Shown here in pieces: positions 25,266 to 33,490 of a stretch of 34,616 nucleotides of DNA (positions are counted from its first letter, which is position 1; each line of letters starts with the position of its first letter). The position numbers were made by a program, and so were the translations under genes. Below the pieces are notes generated by a model. It saw only the letters and a program-made list of their open reading frames with translations, was not told the origin of the DNA and made no database searches. This DNA is from CAZBYL01 sp964496275. GTDB lineage: Bacteria; Synergistota; Synergistia; Synergistales; Synergistaceae. The stretch lies in NCBI GenBank assembly GCA_964496275.1, contig CAZBYL010000023.1, positions 1 to 34,616 of the forward strand. Reading direction: 5' to 3'.

Positions 25266-26135
25266 ATGAATATAAAAAGTAAGCTTCCTGACGGGTTTGC
25301 AAAAGAACTTACCAAATTAGTAGCATCGAACAGAGGACGTCGCGGAGTATCAAAGCTCTGCCTTGGTGAACATTGGAGCCGTGCCGCCGACATTCTTGCC
25401 CCTTTAAATCGTGTGGCGGTTGTTTCCGGTTTTTTTGTGCCCTCTGCCGGAGCTCCTGAAACGGACGGCCCGGGCGGAGCCATTGTGCTGGCGAGGGCTT
25501 ATCTTGAACAGGGATGCACATCCGAGGTTTGGACCGACGAACTTTGCGTAAAAGAATTCAAAAAATGTGCCGAATCCGTAGGCTACCCTTGCGAGCTTGT
25601 CAAGGTTCCGGACGTTAGGACAGCACTTGCCGAATACGGCCCGTCAGGGATAATTTTTACGGAAAGACTTGGCAGAGCCAAAGACGGCAAGTACTATAAC
25701 ATAAGGAAAAAGGACATATCCGAATGGACATTGCATCTTGACCTCCTTGCCGATGAAGCCTCTGCAAAGGGAATAGCTACTGTTGGTATCGGAGACGGAG
25801 GAAACGAGGTCGGTATGGGAAATTTTTATTCCCAACTGAAGGAACTTCTTACAGACTATGAAGAGTGTCTTTCAATAGTTAAAGTTGATGCCGCGCTTCC
25901 CGTAGATGTCAGTAACTGGGGTGCTTACGCTTTGGCAGCTTCTCTTTCCTGCCTTTGGGGAGAGTGGCGCGGCCACTCGGGTGAAGAAGAGAAAAAAATG
26001 CTTGACGCCCTTAAGTCATGCGGCGTAGTCGACGGAATAAGCTGCCAAGCCGAAACGTCTGTTGACGGTTTTTGTTTGGATGCACAAATCGAAGTTGTCT
26101 CTGCGCTCCATAAGATTTGGAGAAATTTTACGTAG
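25266..26135 (+). CDS. D-glutamate cyclase-like protein (DUF4392)
   Basis: The 289-residue protein matches what I know of the DUF4392 / D-glutamate cyclase C-terminal family, whose mammalian member DGLUCY converts D-glutamate to 5-oxo-D-proline. Visible conserved stretches are VSGFFVPSAGAPETDGPGG near residue 60, FTERLGRAKDGKYYNI near 125, and GIGDGGNEVGMGNF near 175. The first and last are the family's nucleotide/metal-site-like loops. The DUF1445 domain fused to it in animals is absent. It follows pfkA by 13 nt, so the two are probably co-transcribed. The substrate is by homology only. In a bacterium it could control D-glutamate, a peptidoglycan precursor. Confidence 0.72.
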   Translation: MNIKSKLPDGFAKELTKLVASNRGRRGVSKLCLGEHWSRAADILAPLNRVAVVSGFFVPSAGAPETDGPGGAIVLARAYLEQGCTSEVWTDELCVKEFKKCAESVGYPCELVKVPDVRTALAEYGPSGIIFTERLGRAKDGKYYNIRKKDISEWTLHLDLLADEASAKGIATVGIGDGGNEVGMGNFYSQLKELLTDYEECLSIVKVDAALPVDVSNWGAYALAASLSCLWGEWRGHSGEEEKKMLDALKSCGVVDGISCQAETSVDGFCLDAQIEVVSALHKIWRNFT

Positions 26136-26163
26136 CTCCCGTCTGTATTTTACAAGCTTCTCA

Positions 26164-26172
26164 TGGTAAAAT
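26164..26172 (+). promoter_or_regulatory. Possible extended -10 element
   Basis: TGG plus TAAAAT lies 31 nt before the ATG at 26203, with no matching -35. It is the same string as the one upstream of the sigma gene. Confidence 0.35.
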
Positions 26173-26202
26173 GACCGATTAGTGATAGGTGGTTCTTTCA
26201 TA

Positions 26203-26655
26203 ATGGAAATGCAGAACAAAAAATCAAGAAAAAAACCGTTCATTCTACTGGGGTTCAGTGTTATAGCATTGCTTTTTCTGATTGCATGGAGTTTGAAACC
26301 GGCACTTTTCGGAGACCAATTAAATATCAGAGAGGCATATGTGTGTCTTGAATTGGACGCTAACCGCAGACCGCTGCATATAAGTGACAATGTCCCATAT
26401 GGTACGCGCCAGGTTTGTTTGTGGTTTGATTATGAATCGTTTCGCGAAGGAGTTCACCTTGAGGTTGTGTGGTACTACGGTAAAGACGTTGTACTCGATG
26501 AGTCTCTGAAGCTTATGAATAAAAGCGGAACAAAAGCATTTTACCTGCTGCGCGAGGAAGGAACTCCTTTGCCGGCGGGCAAGTATAAGGTTGTTTTGTC
26601 AACCCACAATAAAGTTATCACTGAGATACCATTTCAGATATCCAAAAGAAAATAG
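26203..26655 (+). CDS. Small membrane-anchored protein of unknown function
   Basis: No family is recognised. The 150-residue protein has a basic N-terminus (NKKSRKK), one hydrophobic segment at about 14-35 (ILLGFSVIALLFLIAW), and a beta-rich outer domain of about 110 residues with regularly spaced aromatic residues (VCLWFDYESF, VVWYYG). The domain ends with a strand pattern like an immunoglobulin-type fold (AGKYKVVLSTHNKVI). It is probably anchored in the inner membrane facing the periplasm, or exported. AGGTGG at 26188-26193 supports ATG 26203. It lies 23 nt before rho. Confidence 0.6.
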   Translation: MEMQNKKSRKKPFILLGFSVIALLFLIAWSLKPALFGDQLNIREAYVCLELDANRRPLHISDNVPYGTRQVCLWFDYESFREGVHLEVVWYYGKDVVLDESLKLMNKSGTKAFYLLREEGTPLPAGKYKVVLSTHNKVITEIPFQISKRK

Positions 26656-26678
26656 CACTAGACCGGAGGTCCAGCGAT

Positions 26679-28769
26679 TTGCCAAGAAAAAAAATGGAAG
26701 TTACAGAAACTATAGTTGAGGAACCCAAGAAGAGACGAACTAAAAAAAGTGTCTCTGACGTTGCTGTCGGTGAGCCTGTCTCCGTTACCGAGCAGAAGAA
26801 CGAAACGGATGTCGATAAACACGCTGCAACAGAATCACCGATAAAAGAGGAAAAGAAAAAACGAACGGTAAAAACATCGCATAAAATCAGTGCTGAACCG
26901 GAACAAACTTTATTAACAGATGAGTTTGAGGCAAAAGTCTCCCCCAAGGAACAACAAGATAATAAACCCAAAAGGGTGAGAACCAAAAAGGTCGAAAATA
27001 TCGCAAAAAAAGTCTCCTCCTCTGATGCGCCGACAACTACGGAGGCGGCTTCAGCTCTCCGACAGCTTACTGAAAATCACACCGAAACAATACCCGTCAT
27101 ACAAACACAAAAAACGGAAGAAAACACTGTGGAAGTAAAGCAGACAGCATTACCCATAGATATGCCCGTGCAGGCAGATGAGCCTTCTCAGCCGGACGGT
27201 ACTGATAACCGAGACGAGACTTGTGCTTCTGCCGTACCGACACAGGAAGCCACATGTGCATCAACACAGGAAACAACTGCTGTATCAGCAAAGGAAGCCG
27301 CCGTTGAGTCAAAACAGGAAACACCCGCTGCGTTGCCGCAGCAAACTCAGAATGCGGCGGCACAGCAGACACCTGTTGTCCTGGCACAGGAAACTTCCGC
27401 CGCTTTAACCTCTGCCGATTCAAAAAACGAAAAAAAAGAGAACTCCGATAGTACGGTAAAAAATACACAAGAACCGTCACCTGATAAAAACGCAAAACAG
27501 CAGTATAAACATACCCATCCAAAACTTGGTTTTAATTTTCTTGCGGCACAAACTCTGTTTGAACTGAGAAAAATAGCCAAAGAAATCGGAGTAACCTCTA
27601 TATCCGCAAGGCGTAAGGATGATCTGATTGTTGATATACTAAAGACTCAAGCCGAAACGATGGGATACCGTTTTAACGGAGGAACACTTGAGTGTTTGCC
27701 TGAAGGCTACGGTTTTCTGCGTCCTTCCGGACTATTGCCGAGCAACAACGATATTTACGTTTCCGCTTCACAGATACGCAGATTTGGTTTGAGAAACGGA
27801 GATGTCGTTTGGGGTATAATCCGTCCGCCCAAAGAACAGGAGCATTATGAGGCTCTGCTTAGGGTGGAGAATGTCAATTTTACCGACCCCGAAGCTGCGA
27901 GAAAAAGGCCGCACTTTGAGACTCTGACTCCTATATTCCCTACGGAAAAACTGAACCTTGAGACAGACAGAAAGCTCGTTGCCACAAGGATAGTGGATCT
28001 CTTTGCTCCTATAGGCAAAGGTCAGAGAGCTCTTATTGTTTCGCCTCCTAAGGCAGGAAAAACTACACTTCTGAAAAATCTTGCCAATGCAATAACTACC
28101 AACCACCCCGAAGTAATCCTTATGGTGCTGCTTATCGATGAGCGCCCCGAGGAAGTTACTGACATGGCACGTTCCGTAGACGGAGAAATTATTGCCTCCA
28201 CCTTTGACCGTCCCGCGGAAGAACACATGAGAGTGGCTGCATTGGCGCTTGAAAAAGCGAAAAGACTTGTGGAAGTCTCAAAAGATGTTGTTCTTCTGCT
28301 TGATTCCATAACAAGGCTTGCTCGCGCCTCCAACCTTATTGTACCTCCGTCAGGAAGGACTCTTTCCGGGGGTATGGACCCCGCGGCACTTTATTTCCCG
28401 AAGAAATTTTTCGGTGCTGCGCGAAATATCGAAAATGGCGGAAGCCTTACAATTATAGGAACGTCCCTTGTAGAAACAGGCAGCCGCATGGACGATGTTA
28501 TCTATGAAGAATTTAAGGGTACGGGCAACATGGAAGTACATCTCTCACGTAAAATTTCTGAGATGAGAATATTCCCCGCTCTGGATATTACCAAATCAGG
28601 CACACGCAAAGAAGAACTTCTTGTGCCCAATGATGAGTTACAGCGTATATGGGCACTCCGTCGCAAGATTGCCAATATGGATGAGGCGGAAGTTCTCAAT
28701 TTGATATTGGATAAACTGAGAAACACTGCGACTAACAAGGATTTTCTTGCTACAATAAAGGTCGGATAG
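26679..28769 (+). CDS. rho: Transcription termination factor Rho with long N-terminal extension
   Basis: Rho is the hexameric RNA helicase that ends transcription on untranslated RNA. Residues 283-696 form a normal-length Rho: the N-terminal Rho_N helices (about 285-330), the RNA-binding cold-shock-like fold (about 335-410), Walker A SPPKAGKTT (455-463), Walker B with VVLLLDSITRLARA, and the Q/R-loop region around SGRTLSGGMDPAAL. The first ~280 residues are an extra low-complexity segment. It is Lys/Glu-rich at first (KKRRTKK, KEEKKKR), then has imperfect Gln-Glu-Thr/Ala repeats (residues about 185-250). Some bacterial Rho proteins carry insertions near the N-terminus that add RNA binding or promote phase separation, and the role here is inferred. 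The TTG at 26679 has GGAGGT 8 nt upstream. Confidence 0.95.
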   Translation: MPRKKMEVTETIVEEPKKRRTKKSVSDVAVGEPVSVTEQKNETDVDKHAATESPIKEEKKKRTVKTSHKISAEPEQTLLTDEFEAKVSPKEQQDNKPKRVRTKKVENIAKKVSSSDAPTTTEAASALRQLTENHTETIPVIQTQKTEENTVEVKQTALPIDMPVQADEPSQPDGTDNRDETCASAVPTQEATCASTQETTAVSAKEAAVESKQETPAALPQQTQNAAAQQTPVVLAQETSAALTSADSKNEKKENSDSTVKNTQEPSPDKNAKQQYKHTHPKLGFNFLAAQTLFELRKIAKEIGVTSISARRKDDLIVDILKTQAETMGYRFNGGTLECLPEGYGFLRPSGLLPSNNDIYVSASQIRRFGLRNGDVVWGIIRPPKEQEHYEALLRVENVNFTDPEAARKRPHFETLTPIFPTEKLNLETDRKLVATRIVDLFAPIGKGQRALIVSPPKAGKTTLLKNLANAITTNHPEVILMVLLIDERPEEVTDMARSVDGEIIASTFDRPAEEHMRVAALALEKAKRLVEVSKDVVLLLDSITRLARASNLIVPPSGRTLSGGMDPAALYFPKKFFGAARNIENGGSLTIIGTSLVETGSRMDDVIYEEFKGTGNMEVHLSRKISEMRIFPALDITKSGTRKEELLVPNDELQRIWALRRKIANMDEAEVLNLILDKLRNTATNKDFLATIKVG

Positions 28770-28772
28770 AGG

Positions 28773-28801
28773 TTGTCCTCTAGTCTGACGCTTTATATAA
28801 T
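28773..28801 (+). promoter_or_regulatory. Probable promoter of the LysM/M23 gene
   Basis: TTGTCC (28773-28778), a 17-nt spacer and a perfect TATAAT (28796-28801) begin 3 nt after the rho stop codon. Confidence 0.5.
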
Positions 28802-28824
28802 TGCAAATTTGGAGTGAATGATGG

Positions 28825-30210
28825 ATGTTTAAACCATTAAACACAAAAAAAGGCATAAAAAGAACTTTCTGCTTCAGTGTTCTTCTCTTTGTGGTTGCCG
28901 TTGTCTCTGTTGTTTTTGCGGCGATGGCAGCCGAAAGGAGCGGCATGTACTGGGCTGATCTTGATGTTGGTGTGTCCGAGAAAGTCAACAACAGCAACAG
29001 AGGTTTTCTGATGGTTGATGTCTCAGACTTACTTTCTACCAGCGGACTGACTTCGGAATACGACGAAGAAGAAAGCGAAGTCGTGCCTATAGGAATAGGC
29101 CCTTTACCGAGCGTTCCTTCGCTCACTACTCAGGAGTTGAAACTCTACGGAATTCTCTCAAAGGGAGACGGGCTTATTTCCAGTGAGGATGCTTCTCTTC
29201 TTGATGGCGATATTCATTGGCAGGAAGTTGTCTTGGAAGAGGGAGACACTGTCGAATCCATTGCCCGCGAATATGGGATATCTGCCGCGGACATACGTAA
29301 GGCTAACGCAATGGCTCCTAAACAGAGAGCTAACTATTCAGAAGTGCTGTATGTCCCTGACAGCCATGATGACGTACCTAAAACCTTAGCGTTTGTACAT
29401 AAACTCCAAAGAGCCGAGCTGGCGGAGAGCCGCCAAACAAAGCCTCTGTCTATAACGGCGTATATCGTAAAGGACGGAGATTCATTATGGGCGATAGCAA
29501 ATACCTTCAACCTAGATCTCGACACAATTGTCGGATCCAATAAACTGAAGGATATAAACATGCTTAAACTTGGGACCACCTTAAGGATACCAAATCAGGA
29601 CGGTATATTCGTGAAGATAGGCAAAAACGGAAGCCTGTCAGCTATTGCAAACAAATACGGTTCCTCGAAAGAGGCTGCCATGATTGCCAACGGTCTGGAT
29701 GAACACAGCGTAATATCTCCGGGGCGGGAAATATTTTTGCCGGGAGCAAAGGTTGTTGCCGTTGTGGAATCAGGCGGACGAAGAGCCTCTCGCTCTATAA
29801 AATCTGATTTCATAGTGTCGGGATCTCGAAAATTCAGATGGCCTGTTATGGGAAAAATATCTAGCAGTTTTGGCTGGAGGCGCAGTCCCTTCGGTAAGAG
29901 AAGGGTATTTCACGCAGGGCTTGATATTAGGGCTCCCAGGGGAAGGACTATCGTTGCGGCGGGAGATGGAAGGATAGTACATTCAGGCTGGATGGGCGGC
30001 TATGGAAGGACAATTGTTATCGCTCACTCCAACGGACACACAACTCTCTATGGACACTGTAGCCGTCTGCTTGCGCGGAGCGGAGCAAGAGTGAACAGAG
30101 GCCAGATTATAGCTCAAGTCGGCAGCACCGGGCGTTCTACGGGCAACCATCTGCATTTTGAAGTTCGGAAAAACGGTACGCCAATGAATCCGATCAGATT
30201 CTTGCGCTAA
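28825..30210 (+). CDS. LysM-repeat M23 family metallopeptidase
   Basis: A 461-residue envelope protein that should bind peptidoglycan and cut its cross-links. A signal or anchor segment lies at about 14-33. Three LysM-type repeats follow at about 135-185, 210-260 and 263-310 (for example EGDTVESIAREYGI and DGDSLWAIANTF). The C-terminal M23 domain (about 335-461) has its full zinc site: H363 and D367 in HAGLD, and H444 in HLHFEV, with catalytic H411 (YGHC) and H442. An intact site suggests an active endopeptidase and not an EnvC/NlpD-type activator, whose sites are degenerate. ATG 28825 has GGAGTGA 8 nt upstream. Confidence 0.9.
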   Translation: MFKPLNTKKGIKRTFCFSVLLFVVAVVSVVFAAMAAERSGMYWADLDVGVSEKVNNSNRGFLMVDVSDLLSTSGLTSEYDEEESEVVPIGIGPLPSVPSLTTQELKLYGILSKGDGLISSEDASLLDGDIHWQEVVLEEGDTVESIAREYGISAADIRKANAMAPKQRANYSEVLYVPDSHDDVPKTLAFVHKLQRAELAESRQTKPLSITAYIVKDGDSLWAIANTFNLDLDTIVGSNKLKDINMLKLGTTLRIPNQDGIFVKIGKNGSLSAIANKYGSSKEAAMIANGLDEHSVISPGREIFLPGAKVVAVVESGGRRASRSIKSDFIVSGSRKFRWPVMGKISSSFGWRRSPFGKRRVFHAGLDIRAPRGRTIVAAGDGRIVHSGWMGGYGRTIVIAHSNGHTTLYGHCSRLLARSGARVNRGQIIAQVGSTGRSTGNHLHFEVRKNGTPMNPIRFLR

Positions 30211-30213
30211 TTT

Positions 30214-30254
30214 ACTGTATAAAATATTTAAATAATATATTTAAAATATACAGT
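30214..30254. repeat. 8-bp inverted repeat with A/T-only spacer upstream of pyrG
   Basis: ACTGTATA (30214-30221) and TATACAGT (30247-30254) are perfect inverted copies flanking 25 bases that contain only A and T. It occupies most of the 69-nt gap between the M23 gene and pyrG. It could be an operator, a promoter region or a weak terminator. There is no T run and no GC-rich stem, so a classical terminator is unlikely. Confidence 0.55.
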
Positions 30255-30279
30255 CATGATACAGAAGGAGCGTTAATAA

Positions 30280-31881
30280 ATGACAAAATATGTTTTCGTA
30301 ACCGGCGGAGTCGTTTCTTCCCTTGGCAAGGGCATCACTGCCGCATCGCTCGGCGCCTTGCTCAAAAGAAGGGGCTATAAGGTCAGTATCTTAAAAATGG
30401 ATCCGTACATAAATGTTGATGCAGGGGCGATGAGTCCGTTTCAGCATGGCGAAGTCTTTGTAACATGGGATGGCGCTGAAACTGACTTGGACTTGGGGCA
30501 CTATGAGCGTTTTATAGATGAAGCTATCTCTGCAGCAAACAGCTGCACAACAGGTAAAGTCTATTCTGCCGTTATAACACGCGAACGCGAAGGCGGATAC
30601 AATGGCGGCACAGTTCAGGTTATCCCTCACATCACTAATGAAATTCAGGATCGCATTTTGCGGGTAGGTGAGGATAATGACGTTGTAATCGCCGAAATTG
30701 GAGGTACTGTCGGTGACATAGAAGGTCTGCCTTATCTGGAAGCAATACGGCAGCTTGCCGTCCGCGTTGGAAAAGGTAACATCTTATACTGCCATGTAAC
30801 TCTGGTCCCTTACATTGCGGCATCGGGCGAGCTGAAAACCAAGCCTACGCAGCACAGCGTAAACGAACTCAGAAGAATAGGAATACAGCCGGATGTCATA
30901 GTATGCCGTTCACAGTATCCCGTTGATGAAGATTTAAGGGAGAAAATAGGACTCTTCTGCAGTGTTGCGCCTGAGTGTGTCGTTGAAGCAAGAGATTCTG
31001 ACTCTATATACCGTATCCCCGCTGTTTTACACGAGCAGGGTTTTGATGTTATGGTTTTAAAAAAATTGGGACTTTCCGTTGATACAGAACCTGATATGCG
31101 CGACTGGAACGAATTTCTGCATAAGTATGATACGCTGAGCGGCGAGGTAACTGTGGCCCTTGTTGGCAAGTACACAGAGATAAAAGATGCCTATTTGAGC
31201 GTCAACGAGGCTCTGGCTCACGCTGGAATTGCAAATGGCATAAAAGTTAAGGTTATGCCTGTAGAGGCCGAGGATCTTGAAGTGGGAGATCCTGCGGAAA
31301 TACTTTCCACCGCAGATGCTATTCTTGTCCCAGGCGGTTTCGGTCAAAGAGGCGTTGAAGGCAAAATAAAGGCAGCGGAATATGCGAGAGTGAATAACAT
31401 CCCATATTTTGGGCTCTGCCTTGGCATGCAGGTCGCGGTAATAGAGTTTGCACGCAATGTCTTGGGACTTGAAGGAGCTAACAGCCTTGAGATGGACGAT
31501 TGTACTCCACACCCCGTCATCCACCTGATGGAGGAACAGAAAGACATTGTGGATATCGGCGGAACGTCAAGACTCGGAGCATACCCGTGTAACCTTGCGG
31601 AAGGATCAAAGGCTGCCCAAATATACGGGACAGACACAATAAGTGAAAGACACCGGCATCGCTTTGAATTTAATAATGCTTATATAGACATATTTGCCGA
31701 TGCCGGAATGAAAGTTGCCGGTATCTGTCCAACGGGAGGACAGGTTGAAATAATGGAAAACATCAACCATCCATGGATGATCGGTGTGCAGTTCCACCCC
31801 GAATTCCTCTCAAGGCCTGTCAGGCCTCACCCCCTGTTTAAGGATTTTATCGCAGCCGCGAAAAAATTAAAAAATAAGTAA
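30280..31881 (+). CDS. pyrG: CTP synthase
   Basis: PyrG makes CTP from UTP, ATP and glutamine. The 533-residue protein has the N-terminal amidoligase domain (about 1-270) starting TKYVFVTGGVVSSLGKGI, with DPYINVDAG and ETDLDLGHYERF for ATP/metal and UTP binding. The C-terminal class I glutaminase (about 295-530) has nucleophile Cys in FGLCLGMQ and the His/Glu pair in VQFHPEF. One unusual residue is W63 in FVTWDGAETD, where an acidic residue is usual. AGAAGGAG precedes the ATG at 30280. The next gene starts 20 nt later with its own AAAGGAGG. Confidence 0.97.
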   Translation: MTKYVFVTGGVVSSLGKGITAASLGALLKRRGYKVSILKMDPYINVDAGAMSPFQHGEVFVTWDGAETDLDLGHYERFIDEAISAANSCTTGKVYSAVITREREGGYNGGTVQVIPHITNEIQDRILRVGEDNDVVIAEIGGTVGDIEGLPYLEAIRQLAVRVGKGNILYCHVTLVPYIAASGELKTKPTQHSVNELRRIGIQPDVIVCRSQYPVDEDLREKIGLFCSVAPECVVEARDSDSIYRIPAVLHEQGFDVMVLKKLGLSVDTEPDMRDWNEFLHKYDTLSGEVTVALVGKYTEIKDAYLSVNEALAHAGIANGIKVKVMPVEAEDLEVGDPAEILSTADAILVPGGFGQRGVEGKIKAAEYARVNNIPYFGLCLGMQVAVIEFARNVLGLEGANSLEMDDCTPHPVIHLMEEQKDIVDIGGTSRLGAYPCNLAEGSKAAQIYGTDTISERHRHRFEFNNAYIDIFADAGMKVAGICPTGGQVEIMENINHPWMIGVQFHPEFLSRPVRPHPLFKDFIAAAKKLKNK

Positions 31882-31901
31882 GATAAAGGAGGCAAATTAC
31901 C

Positions 31902-32918
31902 ATGAAACGGAAGAGCTCCATGATTTTTTTAGCTGCGCTTGCGGCAATATTTGTAATTGCGGCGTGTGCGTTTGCCGAAGAGGTTGCTGTTGACAACACT
32001 CCCGCGTTTCAGACGCTGGAACGCATCGAAACCATAGTTTATGGCGCTCCTCAGGGCGGCGGATTGCTTCCACGACTCAGCAAAGCTGAGAAGGATGTGT
32101 TCGGAAGAGAACTTCCCGGAAGCCTCACTGAACGCCAGACGGCAATGCTTGATTTCCTTGAAAAAGGCACATCTACGCTTCCGTCGCTTCTGTTCAAACT
32201 TGGTGTTGCTGAGTGGGCTGTTGTTCAGCGTATTCATCCGACGTGGCCTCTTGCAAGACGAGTAGACACACTGGAAGCCTCAATCGAGGGCAATATACAG
32301 ACCGGAGCTCTTGCAGCGCGAATAGAGAGACTCTTAACAAAAATACTTCCTGAGGGTGTCATTGCGACACAAACCAATGTTCCCGATGCTACCATTGTCA
32401 AAACATCGCTTGCAAAAACTCTCTCTGTAAGGACAATAAAAGTTGACGACAAAGTTACTCTCAATCTTATCGAAGAAATAAAAATAGGCGACATAATCTT
32501 GGCACCTAAGGGCAGCCGTGTTTTTGCCCACATAACAAAGGTAAAACCGCCCCGCAGTTTTGGCCGCGCATCCGAGATAGAGATGGCGTTTGACGCACTT
32601 GAAGCTCTTGGTCCAAACTCTATTCCTGTCACCATGGGAGAATCTGCCAAAAAGGCAATGGAAGCGGATGCCGCTCTCGTTGGTGCTGCAGGTGCAAGCT
32701 TTGCCGGAGCGGTACTGCTTGGCCCATTGGGATTGGCGAGCGGATTTCTCATTCGCGGCTCAGATAAGCAACTCAAAGAAGGCACAATTTTCTACGTTGA
32801 GACGGTAAATTCCATAAATGCTCCGGGGTATAAAGTCCCGAGCCAAATTTCTTCAATGGTAATATCAGGAGACGTTGCTTCGCCGCAAGGCAATACTCCG
32901 GGAACAGCAGAGAAATAA
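31902..32918 (+). CDS. Unknown exported protein upstream of lptC
   Basis: No family is recognised. The 338-residue protein has a signal peptide (MIFLAALAAIFVIAACAFA) and could be a lipoprotein if cleavage occurs at the Cys in that stretch, though the residues around it are not a strong lipobox. The first ~130 mature residues contain short helical repeats of the type RIETIVYG / RLSKAEKDVFG and RVDTLEASIEG / RIERLLTKI. A beta-rich part (about 175-245, GDIILAPKGSRVFAHITKVK) resembles the VirB10/TrbI-like fold. A glycine/alanine-rich hydrophobic hairpin follows (about 265-288). AAAGGAGG sets the ATG at 31902. It lies 3 nt before lptC, so a role in LPS transport or the outer membrane is inferred only from position. 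Confidence 0.6.
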   Translation: MKRKSSMIFLAALAAIFVIAACAFAEEVAVDNTPAFQTLERIETIVYGAPQGGGLLPRLSKAEKDVFGRELPGSLTERQTAMLDFLEKGTSTLPSLLFKLGVAEWAVVQRIHPTWPLARRVDTLEASIEGNIQTGALAARIERLLTKILPEGVIATQTNVPDATIVKTSLAKTLSVRTIKVDDKVTLNLIEEIKIGDIILAPKGSRVFAHITKVKPPRSFGRASEIEMAFDALEALGPNSIPVTMGESAKKAMEADAALVGAAGASFAGAVLLGPLGLASGFLIRGSDKQLKEGTIFYVETVNSINAPGYKVPSQISSMVISGDVASPQGNTPGTAEK

Positions 32919-32921
32919 ATA

Positions 32922-33461
32922 ATGTTTTCAATAACGCTGTCCCGCAAAAGGATAACTACATGGCTGGCCGTGCTGACCGTGCTGATTATGGCTCTGTACC
33001 TTTGGCGGGACTTGCGTCTTTCCGACACAAAAGATGTGCCTCTTCCCGATATAGTCGTTGAAAACATTGTTATCAACAGAACCATAGACGGCAAAAATTG
33101 GAAACTGGTATCGCCGAGAGTCGAACACAGAGACGGTATCGTGTATGGACATTCTCTTGACGTGACTATTACCGATGCAACAAAAACGAGTACGTTCCTT
33201 AGCTCTGTAGGAGGCACTTTCTCGCGTGCCAGCAATGATGTTGAGTTGACTGATGCTCGCGGTGTCCTGACTCAGACCGGCGGCAGGACATACAACCTTA
33301 CTGCCGGCATAGTCAATTATGATGCCTCTGCTAAAAAATGGATATTCAAAAATAAAGTTAATTTAACGGATGGGAAAATGGAAATATCCGCACCAAACGG
33401 ATACTTTGATACTAAGAGCGGACAGTGTGTGCTGTCAGGCAGGGGGATACTGACGTGGTAA
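32922..33461 (+). CDS. lptC: LPS export periplasmic protein LptC
   Basis: LptC passes LPS from LptB2FG to the periplasmic bridge. The 179-residue protein has an N-terminal membrane anchor (about 13-28, WLAVLTVLIMALYLW) and a single beta-jellyroll (about 40-175). The family-like pattern is visible in NWKLVSPRVEHRDGIVYG, then AGIVNYDASAKKWIF and the final APNGYFDTKSGQCVLSG. Length agrees with E. coli LptC (191). It lies 3 nt after the unknown gene and just before lptD; no separate lptA lies between them. Confidence 0.82.
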   Translation: MFSITLSRKRITTWLAVLTVLIMALYLWRDLRLSDTKDVPLPDIVVENIVINRTIDGKNWKLVSPRVEHRDGIVYGHSLDVTITDATKTSTFLSSVGGTFSRASNDVELTDARGVLTQTGGRTYNLTAGIVNYDASAKKWIFKNKVNLTDGKMEISAPNGYFDTKSGQCVLSGRGILTW

Positions 33462-33490
33462 ATGTCTGCAACATCACGGAAAGCGGCTGT

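Noticed and set aside
27178..27408. Gln-rich repeats in rho as a tandem DNA repeat array
   Set aside because: The units are irregular in length and sequence at DNA level. The repetition is in amino-acid composition only.
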